From NCBI GenBank assembly GCA_964526645.1, contig CAZGJN010000003.1:1-64000 (forward strand): DNA of 64,000 nucleotides, in the 5' to 3' direction. This DNA is from JADJNW01 sp964526645 (GTDB taxonomy: Bacteria > Bacteroidota > Bacteroidia > Chitinophagales > Saprospiraceae). Below the pieces are notes generated by a model, which was given only the letters and a program-made list of their open reading frames with translations, had not been told where the DNA came from and made no database searches. Positions within the stretch are counted from its first letter, which is position 1; each line of letters starts with the position of its first letter. A program made the translations under genes and the position numbers. Shown here piece after piece: positions 42,306 to 52,043 of the stretch.

Positions 42306-44870
42306 ATGATCGGACAGCTTAAAAATAGGGACCTCAAACTCAAGCGTATTTTTGTAGAATCCAAATTGCCAAAAGCGCTACAACCACTTCAAGCATTAGC
42401 GCACAATATCTGGTGGTCATGGAATAAAAGCGCGGTCGAATTGTTCAAGACGGTTGCCAATGGCACTTCCCTGGAGAAAGCACAGTATAACCCCCTTGCT
42501 CTGCTTGATGAAATGAGCCTGGATACTGCTGAACGTTTGTTGGCTGATAAAGCTTTTATGGCAACACTGGATGCTGTTGATAGGCAATTTCAGGCTTATA
42601 TGAACGAAAAGCCGGCTAAAACGGCACCGAAAATCGCTTACTTCTGCATGGAATATGGCTTGCACATTTCGCTGCGGCTATATTCAGGTGGTTTGGGTGT
42701 TTTGGCAGGGGATTACCTCAAGGAAGCCAGCGATTTGAATATCAACCTGGTGGCGGTTGGCTTATTGTATCGGTATGGCTATTTCCAGCAGTCTATTTCT
42801 TTGCACGGAGATCAAATTCACGATTATCCGCCCCAGAAGTTTACTCAAATGCCTGTTCAGCCCGTGCGCGACAGCCAGGGGGAATGGTTGAAAGTGAAAG
42901 TGCAACTACAAAACCAAACCGTTTATGCCAAAGTCTGGGAACTGAAAGTCGGGCGTATTTCACTCTATCTTCTTGATACAGATATTACAGAGAATCGCTG
43001 GGAAGATCGAGGCTTAACACATCAGCTTTATGGTGGCAATACGGAGCATCGCCTCCGGCAAGAGATTTTGCTGGGCATTGGCGGCTTAAGGGCGCTGGAG
43101 GCAATGGAGATTAAAGCGGATATCTACCACTGCAACGAGGGGCACGCCGCTTTTCAGGGTTTTGAGCGATTGAAAAATTACATATTGAATGCGAATTTGA
43201 GCTTTGATGTCGCACGCGAATTGGTGCGCGCTTCTTCGCTTTTTACGACACACACACCGGTACCTGCTGGGCACGACTATTTTTCGGAGGGCATGCTAAG
43301 GGCATATTTGTACAACGATGTGATGGAAGCCGGTATTAGCTGGGAGCAATTCATTGCTTTAGGCAAAGTTAATCCGGAGGATGCCAATGAATTATTTTCG
43401 ATGAGCCACCTCGCCATCCGCCTCTCGCAGGAAGTAAACGGCGTGAGCAAGCTACACGGTTGGGTTTCCCAAAAAATGTTTAATGTTTTGTACGATGGCT
43501 ATAGCCCGGAGGAATTGCATATCAGCTATGTGACCAACGGCGTGCATTATGCTACCTGGATTGCCAATGAATGGGATGAATTATACAAAAAATATTTTGG
43601 TGCAACATTTCTCAAAGACCAATCTAACAAAGAACACTGGCGCGAAATTCTTAAAGTACCCGATGCGGAAGTATGGTCAATCCGGCAAAAACTCAAGAAA
43701 AAGCTGTTGGATGCGATCAAAAGCAAGCTGCAAACTGATCTGACGCGCCGCGGTGATAAGCCGAGCTTTATTTTTGAAATGCTTAGCAACATTAATGCCG
43801 ATGCCTTGGTGGTTGGTTTTGCCAGGCGTTTTGCTACTTACAAGAGAGCACAATTGCTTTTTAATAACCTGGAGCGATTGTCAGAGATTGTCAACCAGGA
43901 GGGCCGCCCCCTGATGTTTGTTTTTGCAGGTAAAGCACATCCGGCCGATCAGGGTGGTCAGGATTTGATCAAGCATATCATCCAGATTTCGCACCGACCA
44001 GAATTTATCGGCAAAGTGATTTTTCTGGAAGATTACAACATGGAACTGGCAAAGTTGCTGGTGCAGGGGGTTGACATCTGGCTCAACACGCCTACGCGAC
44101 CCAAAGAAGCTTCCGGTACCAGCGGGATGAAGGCAGCACTCAACGGGGTGATCAACTTCAGTGTACTCGATGGCTGGTGGGCAGAGGGCTATCTGCCAGG
44201 AGCGGGTTGGGCTTTGCCTTTGGAAAATACTTATGAAGACCCCGTTTTGCAAAATGAATTGGATGCCGAAACGATCTATAACATTTTTGAAGAAGAAATT
44301 TTGCCAATTTATTTCAACAAAGATGCTCATGGGATTTCTGCGAATTGGATGAGTTACATCAAAAATACCATTGCCGAAGTTGCTCCTGATTTTACGATGA
44401 AACGCATGATGGATGATTATTTTTCGCGGTTTTACGATCAACTGGGACAGCGCAGCCGCCTCATGCACCAAGCTAATTTTGCGAATGCTCAAAAAATGGT
44501 GGCATGGAAATTGGAAATGCTTCACAATTGGAATGACATCAAGGTGCTGGAAATGAATGTATTGGACACCGAAAATTACGCGCTGCCGCTGGGTGATCAT
44601 TTCAACGCTGTCATCAAGTTGGATTTGAACGGTATGGATGCCAAAGACATTGGCTTGGAAGTCGTGTTTTTCAAACGCTTGAATGAGGAGGATTTGGAGC
44701 TGAAGTTTTCAGAAGAATTTACTTTGAAAAGTAAAAACAATGGGACGGCTGTTTATGAATGTAAGGTAGAACTTGAACTATCTGGAGTCTATGAATATGG
44801 CTTCCGGCTTTTTCCCAAGCACGAACTGCTGCCACACCGCCAGGATTTCAACTTGGTGAAGTGGCTCTAA
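42306..44870 (+). CDS. glgP: Alpha-glucan phosphorylase
   Basis: An 854-residue enzyme releasing glucose-1-phosphate from glycogen or maltodextrin. It belongs to the branch with an N-terminal DUF3417 segment (LQPLQALAHNIWWSWN, about 25-40). YFCMEYGLHISLRLYSGGLGVLAGDYLKEA is the conserved donor-site region. The PLP site is EASGTSGMKAALNG with the likely PLP lysine at residue 609, followed by GWWAEGY. The C-terminal ~120 residues after the catalytic domain are an extra beta-rich domain. Monocistronic, with its own promoter. Confidence 0.93.
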   Translation: MIGQLKNRDLKLKRIFVESKLPKALQPLQALAHNIWWSWNKSAVELFKTVANGTSLEKAQYNPLALLDEMSLDTAERLLADKAFMATLDAVDRQFQAYMNEKPAKTAPKIAYFCMEYGLHISLRLYSGGLGVLAGDYLKEASDLNINLVAVGLLYRYGYFQQSISLHGDQIHDYPPQKFTQMPVQPVRDSQGEWLKVKVQLQNQTVYAKVWELKVGRISLYLLDTDITENRWEDRGLTHQLYGGNTEHRLRQEILLGIGGLRALEAMEIKADIYHCNEGHAAFQGFERLKNYILNANLSFDVARELVRASSLFTTHTPVPAGHDYFSEGMLRAYLYNDVMEAGISWEQFIALGKVNPEDANELFSMSHLAIRLSQEVNGVSKLHGWVSQKMFNVLYDGYSPEELHISYVTNGVHYATWIANEWDELYKKYFGATFLKDQSNKEHWREILKVPDAEVWSIRQKLKKKLLDAIKSKLQTDLTRRGDKPSFIFEMLSNINADALVVGFARRFATYKRAQLLFNNLERLSEIVNQEGRPLMFVFAGKAHPADQGGQDLIKHIIQISHRPEFIGKVIFLEDYNMELAKLLVQGVDIWLNTPTRPKEASGTSGMKAALNGVINFSVLDGWWAEGYLPGAGWALPLENTYEDPVLQNELDAETIYNIFEEEILPIYFNKDAHGISANWMSYIKNTIAEVAPDFTMKRMMDDYFSRFYDQLGQRSRLMHQANFANAQKMVAWKLEMLHNWNDIKVLEMNVLDTENYALPLGDHFNAVIKLDLNGMDAKDIGLEVVFFKRLNEEDLELKFSEEFTLKSKNNGTAVYECKVELELSGVYEYGFRLFPKHELLPHRQDFNLVKWL

Positions 44871-45054
44871 TTAAATTCAAAAACATATATCGCTTTTGTC
44901 TATCACAAATCATTGACTTTTAAAATATTTCAAAGTACTTGTGCTAAAACATAGCCGTAAGTATGTATTTTTAAATTACTATTAATCAACGTTTTGTAAG
45001 TTATTGCTTTCGTGCTTCGTATTGTTGACTTCCTATTTTAGTTTGCGCTCATCA

Positions 45055-45693
45055 TTACCAATCCCAATTCACTGGAAATTTTTGGATCAGCAATTGCTCG
45101 TTCTTAATTGGCGTGGGCTTGAAGCCGTTTGATTCCCACAAATACAACGACACATACTCCTTGTAACTTTCCTCTTCTTTGCCTTCTTCATTGATACGAA
45201 AAGCATGCGCTGAATCGCGAATCAATAAATCTTTCTTGCCATCCTTATCATAATCAAAAAACCAGGTATTGCGCAACACTTGACCACCATCCCCTCCATA
45301 AAAATTGGAAACTGGAATCAGGGCAGCAGGTAAATTCGATTTTTTTTGCACGACCAACAGCGCTTGCCCACCAAACCAATACAAACTAAAGCCCAATAAA
45401 TAAGCATCAAACGTTTCATTTAATGAAAAGCGCCCTAATCCCACTACCGTTGTTCCTTCTGCATCCATCAGATAATCAATGTTTTGCAATAAAGACGGAG
45501 GGACATTCGCGGTAAATACGCTGTAAGAAATGGTATCAGCGCGTAATCCTTGTGGGCTATTCATTGAAAAAGACAAACTGTCTTTCACCCTAATTGGGCG
45601 AAAGTATTCACTAAAGTGTTTCTGTGCAGCCAAGTCTTTAGAAAAAACACCCCCCAGCACCAGTAATATGACCAGCATTCTAAAAGTTTTCAT
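45055..45693 (-). CDS. Secreted protein with an EF-hand-like calcium loop
   Basis: A 212-residue exported protein (signal peptide about 1-23, ending LAAQ). The only recognisable element is FFDYDKDGKKDLLIRD, a DxDxDG-type loop as in FG-GAP/VCBS or dockerin calcium sites. Otherwise it is beta-rich without a known family (LLGFSLYWFGGQALLVVQKK). It stands alone between intergenic stretches. Function unknown. The 184 bases after its stop (44871-45054) show nothing notable. Confidence 0.55.
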   Translation of the reverse strand: MKTFRMLVILLVLGGVFSKDLAAQKHFSEYFRPIRVKDSLSFSMNSPQGLRADTISYSVFTANVPPSLLQNIDYLMDAEGTTVVGLGRFSLNETFDAYLLGFSLYWFGGQALLVVQKKSNLPAALIPVSNFYGGDGGQVLRNTWFFDYDKDGKKDLLIRDSAHAFRINEEGKEEESYKEYVSLYLWESNGFKPTPIKNEQLLIQKFPVNWDW

Positions 45694-46223
45694 ACGTTAG
45701 CTATTATTTTATGAATCAATATGATGAAATCCTCGAGTAATAGAGTCTATTTGAGTTACAAAAAATTATAGTTTGATTATTAAAACCAAAAGCAATCAGC
45801 TATTGACTGTAAAACTGCTCACTTACTTACTTGTAAAACAGGTTTTGTATGATTTCGAGAAAAGGGCAATGAATAAACAATGGCTGATAGCCAATGCTCA
45901 AACTCCAAAACGCCTGACTTATTGTAATACCATCGTCATTAATTACCGCCTTTATGGGGACTGATTTCACTTGTAAAAACTAAAATATGGAATGCTTTTT
46001 CGAGGCGGTCTCTTTGGCATCGCTATGCTCCAAGCGATCGGTGCAAAGCCAACTGTCTTTTGCTTTTATTACCTTTGTTCCATCAGTGATGATGCTTTAA
46101 CAAAACGCATACACCTTACGATAATGGTCTGGCACATTTTAGAAATGCACCAGACCTGACTTATTGAAGCTAAGAAATTCCATCAAACAGCTAAATTCAC
46201 AATGTGTTTAGGTTGTAGGATCT
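45694..46223. other. 530-base AT-rich gap with an imperfect palindrome
   Basis: No gene is supported. Two short plus frames (45773-45964, 63 codons; 45992-46159, 55 codons) are unrecognisable. At 46127-46155 a 29-base imperfect palindrome has arms GTCTGG and CATTT (46127-46139) matched by AAATG and CCAGAC (46143-46155). It could be an operator or a hairpin in the leader of the helicase gene. Confidence 0.4.
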
Positions 46224-49200
46224 ATGAAAAATGAAACATTAGCGAAGCTATTCGATCAAGAAATCCGCAAAATTGCACAAAACGATGCGTTGCCCTTGGT
46301 GGGGAAGGTAGAGGCGTTATACCGCCTGTTGCAAATGCTGTTTCTGGAAGCGACGAAACAGGAACGGCTACAGTTCTCAACGCTTTTCGCGCGGATCGCT
46401 TACGTGGCGCACCAGTTTCAATTCGATAAAAAACTTCAGTTTTACATTCATACTTTTCGGCGACAAGCAGAAGCTATTCTGCAAAATAAAAATGCGGATG
46501 AAAAGGTCTATGAGCTTGGTTTGAAAGTGCTGGCTGAAACCATCGCAGTTTTATTTGAAACGCCCATTTCTATTGATTTGCAAACAGTTATTCCCGAAGA
46601 TTGGGCAGTTCCTTTCCGACCGGCGGAGGTGCGCGCCTTTCGACCCAGGATTCGCGCCGTCGCTCTATCCGACGATGCTGAGCATAACCAATTGATTGCC
46701 AAAACAGAAGACCAGCCCGAGGCGACGATTCGTATTCAATACAGTTTGCCGGAGCATAATGAAAATTTCGACCCGACGATTGCTGCCATCCGCAAGGTGT
46801 TTGGCTTTCCGGTTACGCTGAATTTACTGGATGTAGAAATTGACGCCGAAGGCATTTACCGTCCTAAAGCATTGGTTGTGGAGCCGGATTATCTGGTGGA
46901 TGTGTCGGCTGTAGCCGAATGTTTTCGCGATGCGCAGCCCGAGCCGTTTTTGCATTTGCTGAAAAAATATTTGCCGTTTGAAAATACGAAGTATCGCTTG
47001 CTGGGGAATATCGCCAATTTTTTTCTGGATGAATTGATGCACAAATCCGATTGGACATTCCAGGAACTTTTTCCTAAAGTGTTTCAAATCAACCCTTTAG
47101 CCTTTTGTTTATTTGAGAATGCCGAAATCCGCGAGATTCAGCAAACCAGCCAATTGCATTTTATTAATCTGAAAAAATTGGTGCAACAGGATTTAGCTGA
47201 GCAACACATTAGCAGTGCGCAGTGCTTCCTGGAGCCGACTTTCTATTCCGAAACCTTCGGTTTGCAAGGGCGACTCGATATTTTTTTTCAATCCGAAGAC
47301 AAGTCGGCGATTATCGAACTCAAAAGCGGCAAGCCCTTCATGCCCAATGCCTACGGCATTAGCGGCAATCATTTCGCGCAAACTTTGCTCTACGATCTCT
47401 TGATTCAGTCCACTTTTGGCAAAGGGCTTGATCCGGCGAGTTATATCCTTTATTCCGGGCAGGAGGAGCGACAACTGCGCTTTGCACCGCGCGTGCGAAG
47501 CCAGCAGTACGAGGCTTTGCAGGTGCGTAATCACCTGGTCGCGTTGGAGTGGCTGCTGCTACGCATCGGACAGGACGGTGATTTGCTGGAACAAGGGCAA
47601 CGTTTGTTTGGACGCTTGCGACCTTCGGCTTTCCCAAATGCAAAGGGCTTTACGCAACAGGATTTGGCAGAATTTGAAGCGCTATGGAATGGCATGAATG
47701 CGGTGGAACGCAAATATTTTACTGCATTTTCGGGCTTTATCGCCAGAGAACATCAACTTGCCAAAACGGGCGTGCAAGGCTTAGAATCGGTCAACGGGCA
47801 GGCTTCGCTGTGGTTGGATACTTTTGAGCGGAAGCAGGAAAGCTTTAGCATTATCAGCCATTTACAAGTGCAACAAAATCAGGCGAATGAAGACGAACCG
47901 CTCATCGTTTTTGCCAAAACAAAATGGACCAATCCGCTTGCCAATTTCCGGCAAGGCGACATTGCCGTGCTGTATCCCGAGGGCGATTCGCCATTGGCGC
48001 AGCAGATTTTTAAATGCACGATTGTTGAATTAAAACCTGAAACGGTGACAGTTCGCCTGCGTTCGCGGCAATTTAATCTGGCGATTTTTGAGCAGTTTGA
48101 ATATTGGAATCTCGAACCCGATTTGCTCGATAGCTCCTTTCTTTCGATGTATCGCGGTTTGTACGATTTTGCGAAAAGCATACCCGCCAAAAAAGCTTTA
48201 TTGCTGGGGCAAATGGCACCGAAGTGGACGCAAGCACTGGAATTGCCTTATGACCCTGAACTCACCGAAGAGCAGCACCGTATCCTCTGCAAATTGCTCG
48301 CTGCGCCTGATTATTTTTTGCTATGGGGACCGCCCGGCACCGGCAAAACGAGTGTCATGTTGCGGCATATTGTGCAATATTTACTAAATAACACAAATGA
48401 AAATATTTTATTATTGGCCTACACGAATCGCGCAGTGGACGAAATGTGCGAAGCCCTTGAAAACATTAACGACTCGATTCGCAATGACTATTTCAGAATT
48501 GGTTCTCATTATGCAACTGATGAGCGCTTTCACCGGCAATTATTACAAACTAAAACCGAAAATATTACAAATCGCCAGGATTTAAAGCAAATTATGGAAC
48601 GTCATCGGATTGTGATTGCAACCGTTGCTTCCATTGGCACAAAACCGGAATTATTACAACTCAAATCGTTCGATACGGTCATTATTGACGAAGCTTCGCA
48701 AGTCTTAGAACCGATGCTGGCAGGGCTATTGCCACAATTCAAACGTTTTATTTTAATCGGTGATCACAAGCAATTACCTGCCGTCGTCGTGCAAGATTTT
48801 GAAGCCTCCGCAGTACGTGATGAAGATTTACAAAATATAGGCTTGACTAATCTCCGAAACTCTTTATTTGAAAGGCTTTTCAAACGCTGTCAGCAGCAAG
48901 GCTGGCATTGGGCTTATGCACAACTCAGTCATCAGGGGCGGATGCACCGCGACATCATGGAATTTCCGAACCAGTATTTTTATGATAATACTTTAAAGAT
49001 TTTACCCGAATCAAGCCCTTCTTATCTGCGTCAAATTGAAAATATTACAGTTGGACTAAATGGAACGAGCAACGAATTGATCCGTCAACTTGCCCAGCGC
49101 CGCGTAATTTTTCTGCCTACCGAGCCAGATAACTCCAATCCTACCCAAAAAACCAATCGCCACGAAGCGGAATTGATTGCGGAATTGGTTTTAAGTTTTC

Positions 49201-49646
49201 AAGAATTGACTTTAGCCGCAAGCAACAAGCAAGAAGCGACAAGTATTAAGATGCCAGATGCCAGAGACCAGATGCCAGACAACTCATTTCAACATATTTC
49301 AAAAAAACAGCAAGCAGCAAGCGGCATTGGCATCATTACACCATATCGTGCGCAAATCGCTCAGATTCGCAGCGTATTGATAGAGAAAGAAATAGACATA
49401 ACAAATATTACGATTGACACCGTCGAACGCTACCAGGGCGGCGCACGGGATATTATACTCATTTCATTATGCACGAATTCCATTACACAAATAACATCGC
49501 TTACTTCGCTCTCCGACGAAGGTATTGACCGTAAGCTGAATGTAGCGCTCACGCGTGCGCGGGAGTACGTAGTCGTGCTGGGCAATCGAGAGCTGTTAAA
49601 AGGAAATGCCGTGTATCGGGCACTGATGGAAGCTTGTGGACGATAA
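46224..49646 (+). CDS. Dna2-like protein: PD-(D/E)XK nuclease fused to SF1 helicase
   Basis: An 1,140-residue fusion. Residues about 345-390 hold the nuclease core: GLQGRLDIFF (Asp), IIELKSGKP (Glu and Lys), then FAQTLLYDLLIQ, as in Cas4/Dna2/RecB nucleases. No cysteine cluster for an iron-sulfur site is seen around it. The helicase half has Walker A WGPPGTGKTSV (about 701-711), motif II VIIDEASQ, motif III GDHKQLPAV, then IGIITPYRAQ, VERYQGGARDIILIS and NVALTRAREYVVVLGN, typical of the Upf1/Dna2 branch. About 35 residues (998-1034) are an odd insertion. It may process DNA ends in replication, repair or defence. Neighbours give no clear pathway. Confidence 0.88.
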   Translation: MKNETLAKLFDQEIRKIAQNDALPLVGKVEALYRLLQMLFLEATKQERLQFSTLFARIAYVAHQFQFDKKLQFYIHTFRRQAEAILQNKNADEKVYELGLKVLAETIAVLFETPISIDLQTVIPEDWAVPFRPAEVRAFRPRIRAVALSDDAEHNQLIAKTEDQPEATIRIQYSLPEHNENFDPTIAAIRKVFGFPVTLNLLDVEIDAEGIYRPKALVVEPDYLVDVSAVAECFRDAQPEPFLHLLKKYLPFENTKYRLLGNIANFFLDELMHKSDWTFQELFPKVFQINPLAFCLFENAEIREIQQTSQLHFINLKKLVQQDLAEQHISSAQCFLEPTFYSETFGLQGRLDIFFQSEDKSAIIELKSGKPFMPNAYGISGNHFAQTLLYDLLIQSTFGKGLDPASYILYSGQEERQLRFAPRVRSQQYEALQVRNHLVALEWLLLRIGQDGDLLEQGQRLFGRLRPSAFPNAKGFTQQDLAEFEALWNGMNAVERKYFTAFSGFIAREHQLAKTGVQGLESVNGQASLWLDTFERKQESFSIISHLQVQQNQANEDEPLIVFAKTKWTNPLANFRQGDIAVLYPEGDSPLAQQIFKCTIVELKPETVTVRLRSRQFNLAIFEQFEYWNLEPDLLDSSFLSMYRGLYDFAKSIPAKKALLLGQMAPKWTQALELPYDPELTEEQHRILCKLLAAPDYFLLWGPPGTGKTSVMLRHIVQYLLNNTNENILLLAYTNRAVDEMCEALENINDSIRNDYFRIGSHYATDERFHRQLLQTKTENITNRQDLKQIMERHRIVIATVASIGTKPELLQLKSFDTVIIDEASQVLEPMLAGLLPQFKRFILIGDHKQLPAVVVQDFEASAVRDEDLQNIGLTNLRNSLFERLFKRCQQQGWHWAYAQLSHQGRMHRDIMEFPNQYFYDNTLKILPESSPSYLRQIENITVGLNGTSNELIRQLAQRRVIFLPTEPDNSNPTQKTNRHEAELIAELVLSFQELTLAASNKQEATSIKMPDARDQMPDNSFQHISKKQQAASGIGIITPYRAQIAQIRSVLIEKEIDITNITIDTVERYQGGARDIILISLCTNSITQITSLTSLSDEGIDRKLNVALTRAREYVVVLGNRELLKGNAVYRALMEACGR
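49216..49326 (+). repeat. In-frame repetitive insert in the helicase gene
   Basis: The centre has three copies of AGATGCCAGA-like sequence (49250-49280), flanked by CAAGC-rich stretches (49219-49242 and 49308-49324). The encoded segment is Asn/Gln/Lys/Ala-rich and separates two normally close helicase motifs. Confidence 0.5.
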
Positions 49647-49703
49647 TTTTCAATCAAATGGAAACCTTTTCTTCATTTTTTTGTGTGGATTTAATAACAA
49701 ATA

Positions 49704-49875
49704 ATGGCGCTCGTCATTCCGATGAAATATTAAGCTTCAAGTCTTTCTGAGCAGGAGTTGCTCATTGATTTGGCGGTGTATTTGTACGACAAAGAACGCC
49801 TCACGATGGGTCAAGCCACCGTTGGAACAGGGCTATGTCCGAGTTGATTTTGCTCGCTGGACATAGATTAAGTGG
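49704..49875 (+). pseudogene. Decayed UPF0175 (antitoxin-like) gene
   Basis: A start MALVIP is followed by a -1 shift to DEIL, then another shift to ASSLSEQELLIDLAVYLYD and KERLTMGQAT. That is the UPF0175 pattern (IPDEI, LSEEELLLELAVALY, GRLSLGQAA). It then breaks again: in the next frame MSELILLAGHR recalls the family's helix-turn-helix end. At least three frame disruptions are needed, so it is not functional. UPF0175 proteins are small putative antitoxin/regulators often paired with a PIN-domain toxin. No toxin remnant is seen in the 312-base gap 49647-49958. Confidence 0.7.
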
Positions 49876-49905
49876 ATAAATGTTAACTTATTGTAAATTT
49901 ATTGT

Positions 49906-49913
49906 TAAATTTG
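49906..49913 (+). promoter_or_regulatory. Bacteroidota -7 box for the EEP-fold hydrolase
   Basis: TAAATTTG matches TAnnTTTG, about 45 bases before the ATG at 49959. Confidence 0.45.
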
Positions 49914-49958
49914 CAAGAGAGATAGCATGAATATCCATTATCAAAAATCCCTTAGACG

Positions 49959-51038
49959 ATGCCAAACTATAAACAGATCAAGCAACTTGCCGATGACACC
50001 GTGCGGAATCGGGTTGTAAATAAATTGTTACAGCTCCGGCAAAAAATCCGCTCAGAAATTCCACCCAAAACAACACGGGAAACCCTCTTGCTCGCTACCT
50101 GGAATATCCGGGAGTTTAAAGATAATCGCTTACCGGAGAGCTATTATTATATTTCAGAAATCATAGATGCTTTTGACTTTGTGGCTATTCAGGAAGTGAG
50201 CAGTGATTTGGCGGGTTTGGAAAAGCTGATGACCCACTTGGGGCGAGATTGGGATTACATCGTGACGGACGCCACGCAAGGCTCGGCTGGTGGGGGTGAG
50301 CGAATGGCCTTTGTGTATGATCGTCGCAAAATTACTTTTTTACACATCGCTGGTGAGATTGTTTTGCCAGAATCAAAAGAACCAGAACAGCTTTTGCAAT
50401 TTGCCCGAACGCCCTTCCTGGCGGCTTTCCAAGCGGGATGGTTTCGGTTCATGATTTGTACGGTACACATTTTTTATGGCGATGAGCGCCCGGAGAGCGA
50501 GGGCATGCAAAGACGAGTAGAGGAGATTGATCTGGCTGCTAAGTGGCTGAAGCGCAAAGCCAAAAATGAAAATGCCAATTATATCTTGTTAGGAGATTTC
50601 AATATCGTTGATACAACGCATGTGACGATGCAAACGCTGGAGAAAAATGGGTTTTATATTCCGAGTAGTTTGAAGACTAAGCCTACGGATTTAGGGCGAA
50701 CCAAACATTATGATCAGATTTCCTTTCAGGTGCGGGACAAGGATATGCTCATTTTTGATAAACGAAAAGAAGCGGAGCGATCAGGCGCATTTTGCTTTCA
50801 GGAGGCTGTTTTTTGCGATGATGAAATGCCTGTTTATCGCCATTATTTTGAACCCAAAGTGATGGAGGGAAAAACCGATGAGCAAATCAATCAGTATTAT
50901 CTCAGCAAGTGGCGTACCTTCCAGATGTCGGATCACCTACCGATGTGGGTAGAGTTGAAAATTGATTTTTCCGATCAATACCTGATGCAGTTACCCGATG
51001 AAGACCCACACGAAAGAGGATTAAAGTTAGGTCGTTGA
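49959..51038 (+). CDS. Endonuclease/exonuclease/phosphatase-family protein
   Basis: A 359-residue hydrolase of the DNase I/sphingomyelinase fold. LLATWNIREF gives the metal Asn, FVAIQEVSSDLAGL the metal Glu, ILLGDFNIVD the Asp and Asn pair, and the C-terminal SDHLPMW the catalytic Asp-His. No signal peptide, so it is cytoplasmic. The N-terminal ~45 residues are a charged helical extension. Substrate could be DNA, RNA or a phosphoester; it cannot be told. It ends at its own terminator. Confidence 0.87.
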   Translation: MPNYKQIKQLADDTVRNRVVNKLLQLRQKIRSEIPPKTTRETLLLATWNIREFKDNRLPESYYYISEIIDAFDFVAIQEVSSDLAGLEKLMTHLGRDWDYIVTDATQGSAGGGERMAFVYDRRKITFLHIAGEIVLPESKEPEQLLQFARTPFLAAFQAGWFRFMICTVHIFYGDERPESEGMQRRVEEIDLAAKWLKRKAKNENANYILLGDFNIVDTTHVTMQTLEKNGFYIPSSLKTKPTDLGRTKHYDQISFQVRDKDMLIFDKRKEAERSGAFCFQEAVFCDDEMPVYRHYFEPKVMEGKTDEQINQYYLSKWRTFQMSDHLPMWVELKIDFSDQYLMQLPDEDPHERGLKLGR

Positions 51039-51059
51039 CTAATGCTGCCATATTGCAAG

Positions 51060-51097
51060 AAGACGCGCCTGGTTTTTGTGTCAAGCACGTCTTTTTG
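51060..51097 (+). terminator. Terminator after the EEP-fold hydrolase
   Basis: AAGACG (51060-51065) pairs with CGTCTT (51088-51093), extended by GC/GC past one mismatch, and is followed by a short T-run. Confidence 0.65.
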
Positions 51098-51126
51098 TAT
51101 CAAAAAAAATAATCATTTGCATCGTT

Positions 51127-51729
51127 TTACGCAGCAAATCGGCGATTCACCTCCGCCCAATTGATCACATTGTAAAACGCAGCGATATAATCAGGACGGC
51201 GATTCTGGTAATTCAGGTAATAAGCGTGTTCCCACACATCCAGGCCCAGAATTGGCGTGCCTTTTGTCTCCGCGATGTCCATCAAAGGATTATCCTGATT
51301 GGGCGTAGAAGTGATGTGCAGTTTGCCACTGCCATCCTTGATCAGCCAAGCCCAGCCTGAACCAAAACGCCCTGCTGCCGCGGCAGAAAATTGGGTTTTG
51401 AAAGCTTCATACGAACCGAAGTCGCGATTGATTGCATCTCCTACTTCACCCGTAGGCATTCCGCCACCATCGGGCGACATAACCGTCCAGAACAAGTTGT
51501 GGTTGTAATAACCCCCGCCGTTGTTGCGAATCACGGCTGTGTGTTGGGATATATTTGCCAGAATTTCCTCAATCGTTTTGTTTTCCAGCTCGGTACCAGC
51601 GATTGCATTATTCAAATTAGTGGTGTAAGCCGCATGGTGTTTGCCATGGTGGATTTCCATAGTACGAGCATCAATATGAGGTTCTAATGCATCGAAAGCA
51701 TAGGGTAAATCAGGAAGTTGAAATGCCAT
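51127..51729 (-). CDS. sod: Iron/manganese superoxide dismutase
   Basis: A 200-residue cytosolic SOD that converts superoxide to hydrogen peroxide and oxygen. Metal ligands are all present: His in EIHHGKHHAAY, His in YYNHNLFW, and Asp and His in LDVWEHAYYL. The stretch TPNQDNPL is common to the Fe/Mn family. The metal cannot be fixed from sequence; Bacteroidota enzymes are often iron or cambialistic. The start at 51729 was preferred to 51792 since MAFQLPDLPYAFDALEP is the normal N-terminus. The 51730-52043 gap holds no clear feature. Confidence 0.95.
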   Translation of the reverse strand: MAFQLPDLPYAFDALEPHIDARTMEIHHGKHHAAYTTNLNNAIAGTELENKTIEEILANISQHTAVIRNNGGGYYNHNLFWTVMSPDGGGMPTGEVGDAINRDFGSYEAFKTQFSAAAAGRFGSGWAWLIKDGSGKLHITSTPNQDNPLMDIAETKGTPILGLDVWEHAYYLNYQNRRPDYIAAFYNVINWAEVNRRFAA

Positions 51730-52043
51730 GATTTTGTTGGTTTTTATGTTAAGGAATGTATGCTGAAAGATCGCTCGACGAAGCCGTGCCAAAACGCATA
51801 TTTTCAGGCTTTCTGTAAAAGGAACGCTGGCAGGTACAATAAGTTTAATTTAAAAAACAATTTTTGAAAATCCTAAATAGCTATTTGCGCACGGGCGTTT
51901 TCGGGCTTTCTACCGAAGCAATAAAATAGTAGGAAATGACAAGAATCATGTGATGAAAAAGACAATCGTCATCCCAAAGAAAGGCCCAAAAATTTATTTT
52001 GGCTATTGAAGTTACAATTTTTTTACATTTAAACCTGACGAGT

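Noticed and set aside
43881..44600. 239-codon minus-strand frame
   Set aside because: Antisense to the PLP-containing part of the glucan phosphorylase; no motif or signal seen.
45773..45964. 63-codon plus-strand frame
   Set aside because: No signal, motif or coding-like composition.
45992..46159. 55-codon plus-strand frame
   Set aside because: It overlaps the palindrome, shows no family pattern and has no promoter.
46224..49646. Cas4-like domain taken as a CRISPR link
   Set aside because: There is no repeat array or other cas gene in the window, and the domain is fused to a Dna2/Upf1-type helicase.
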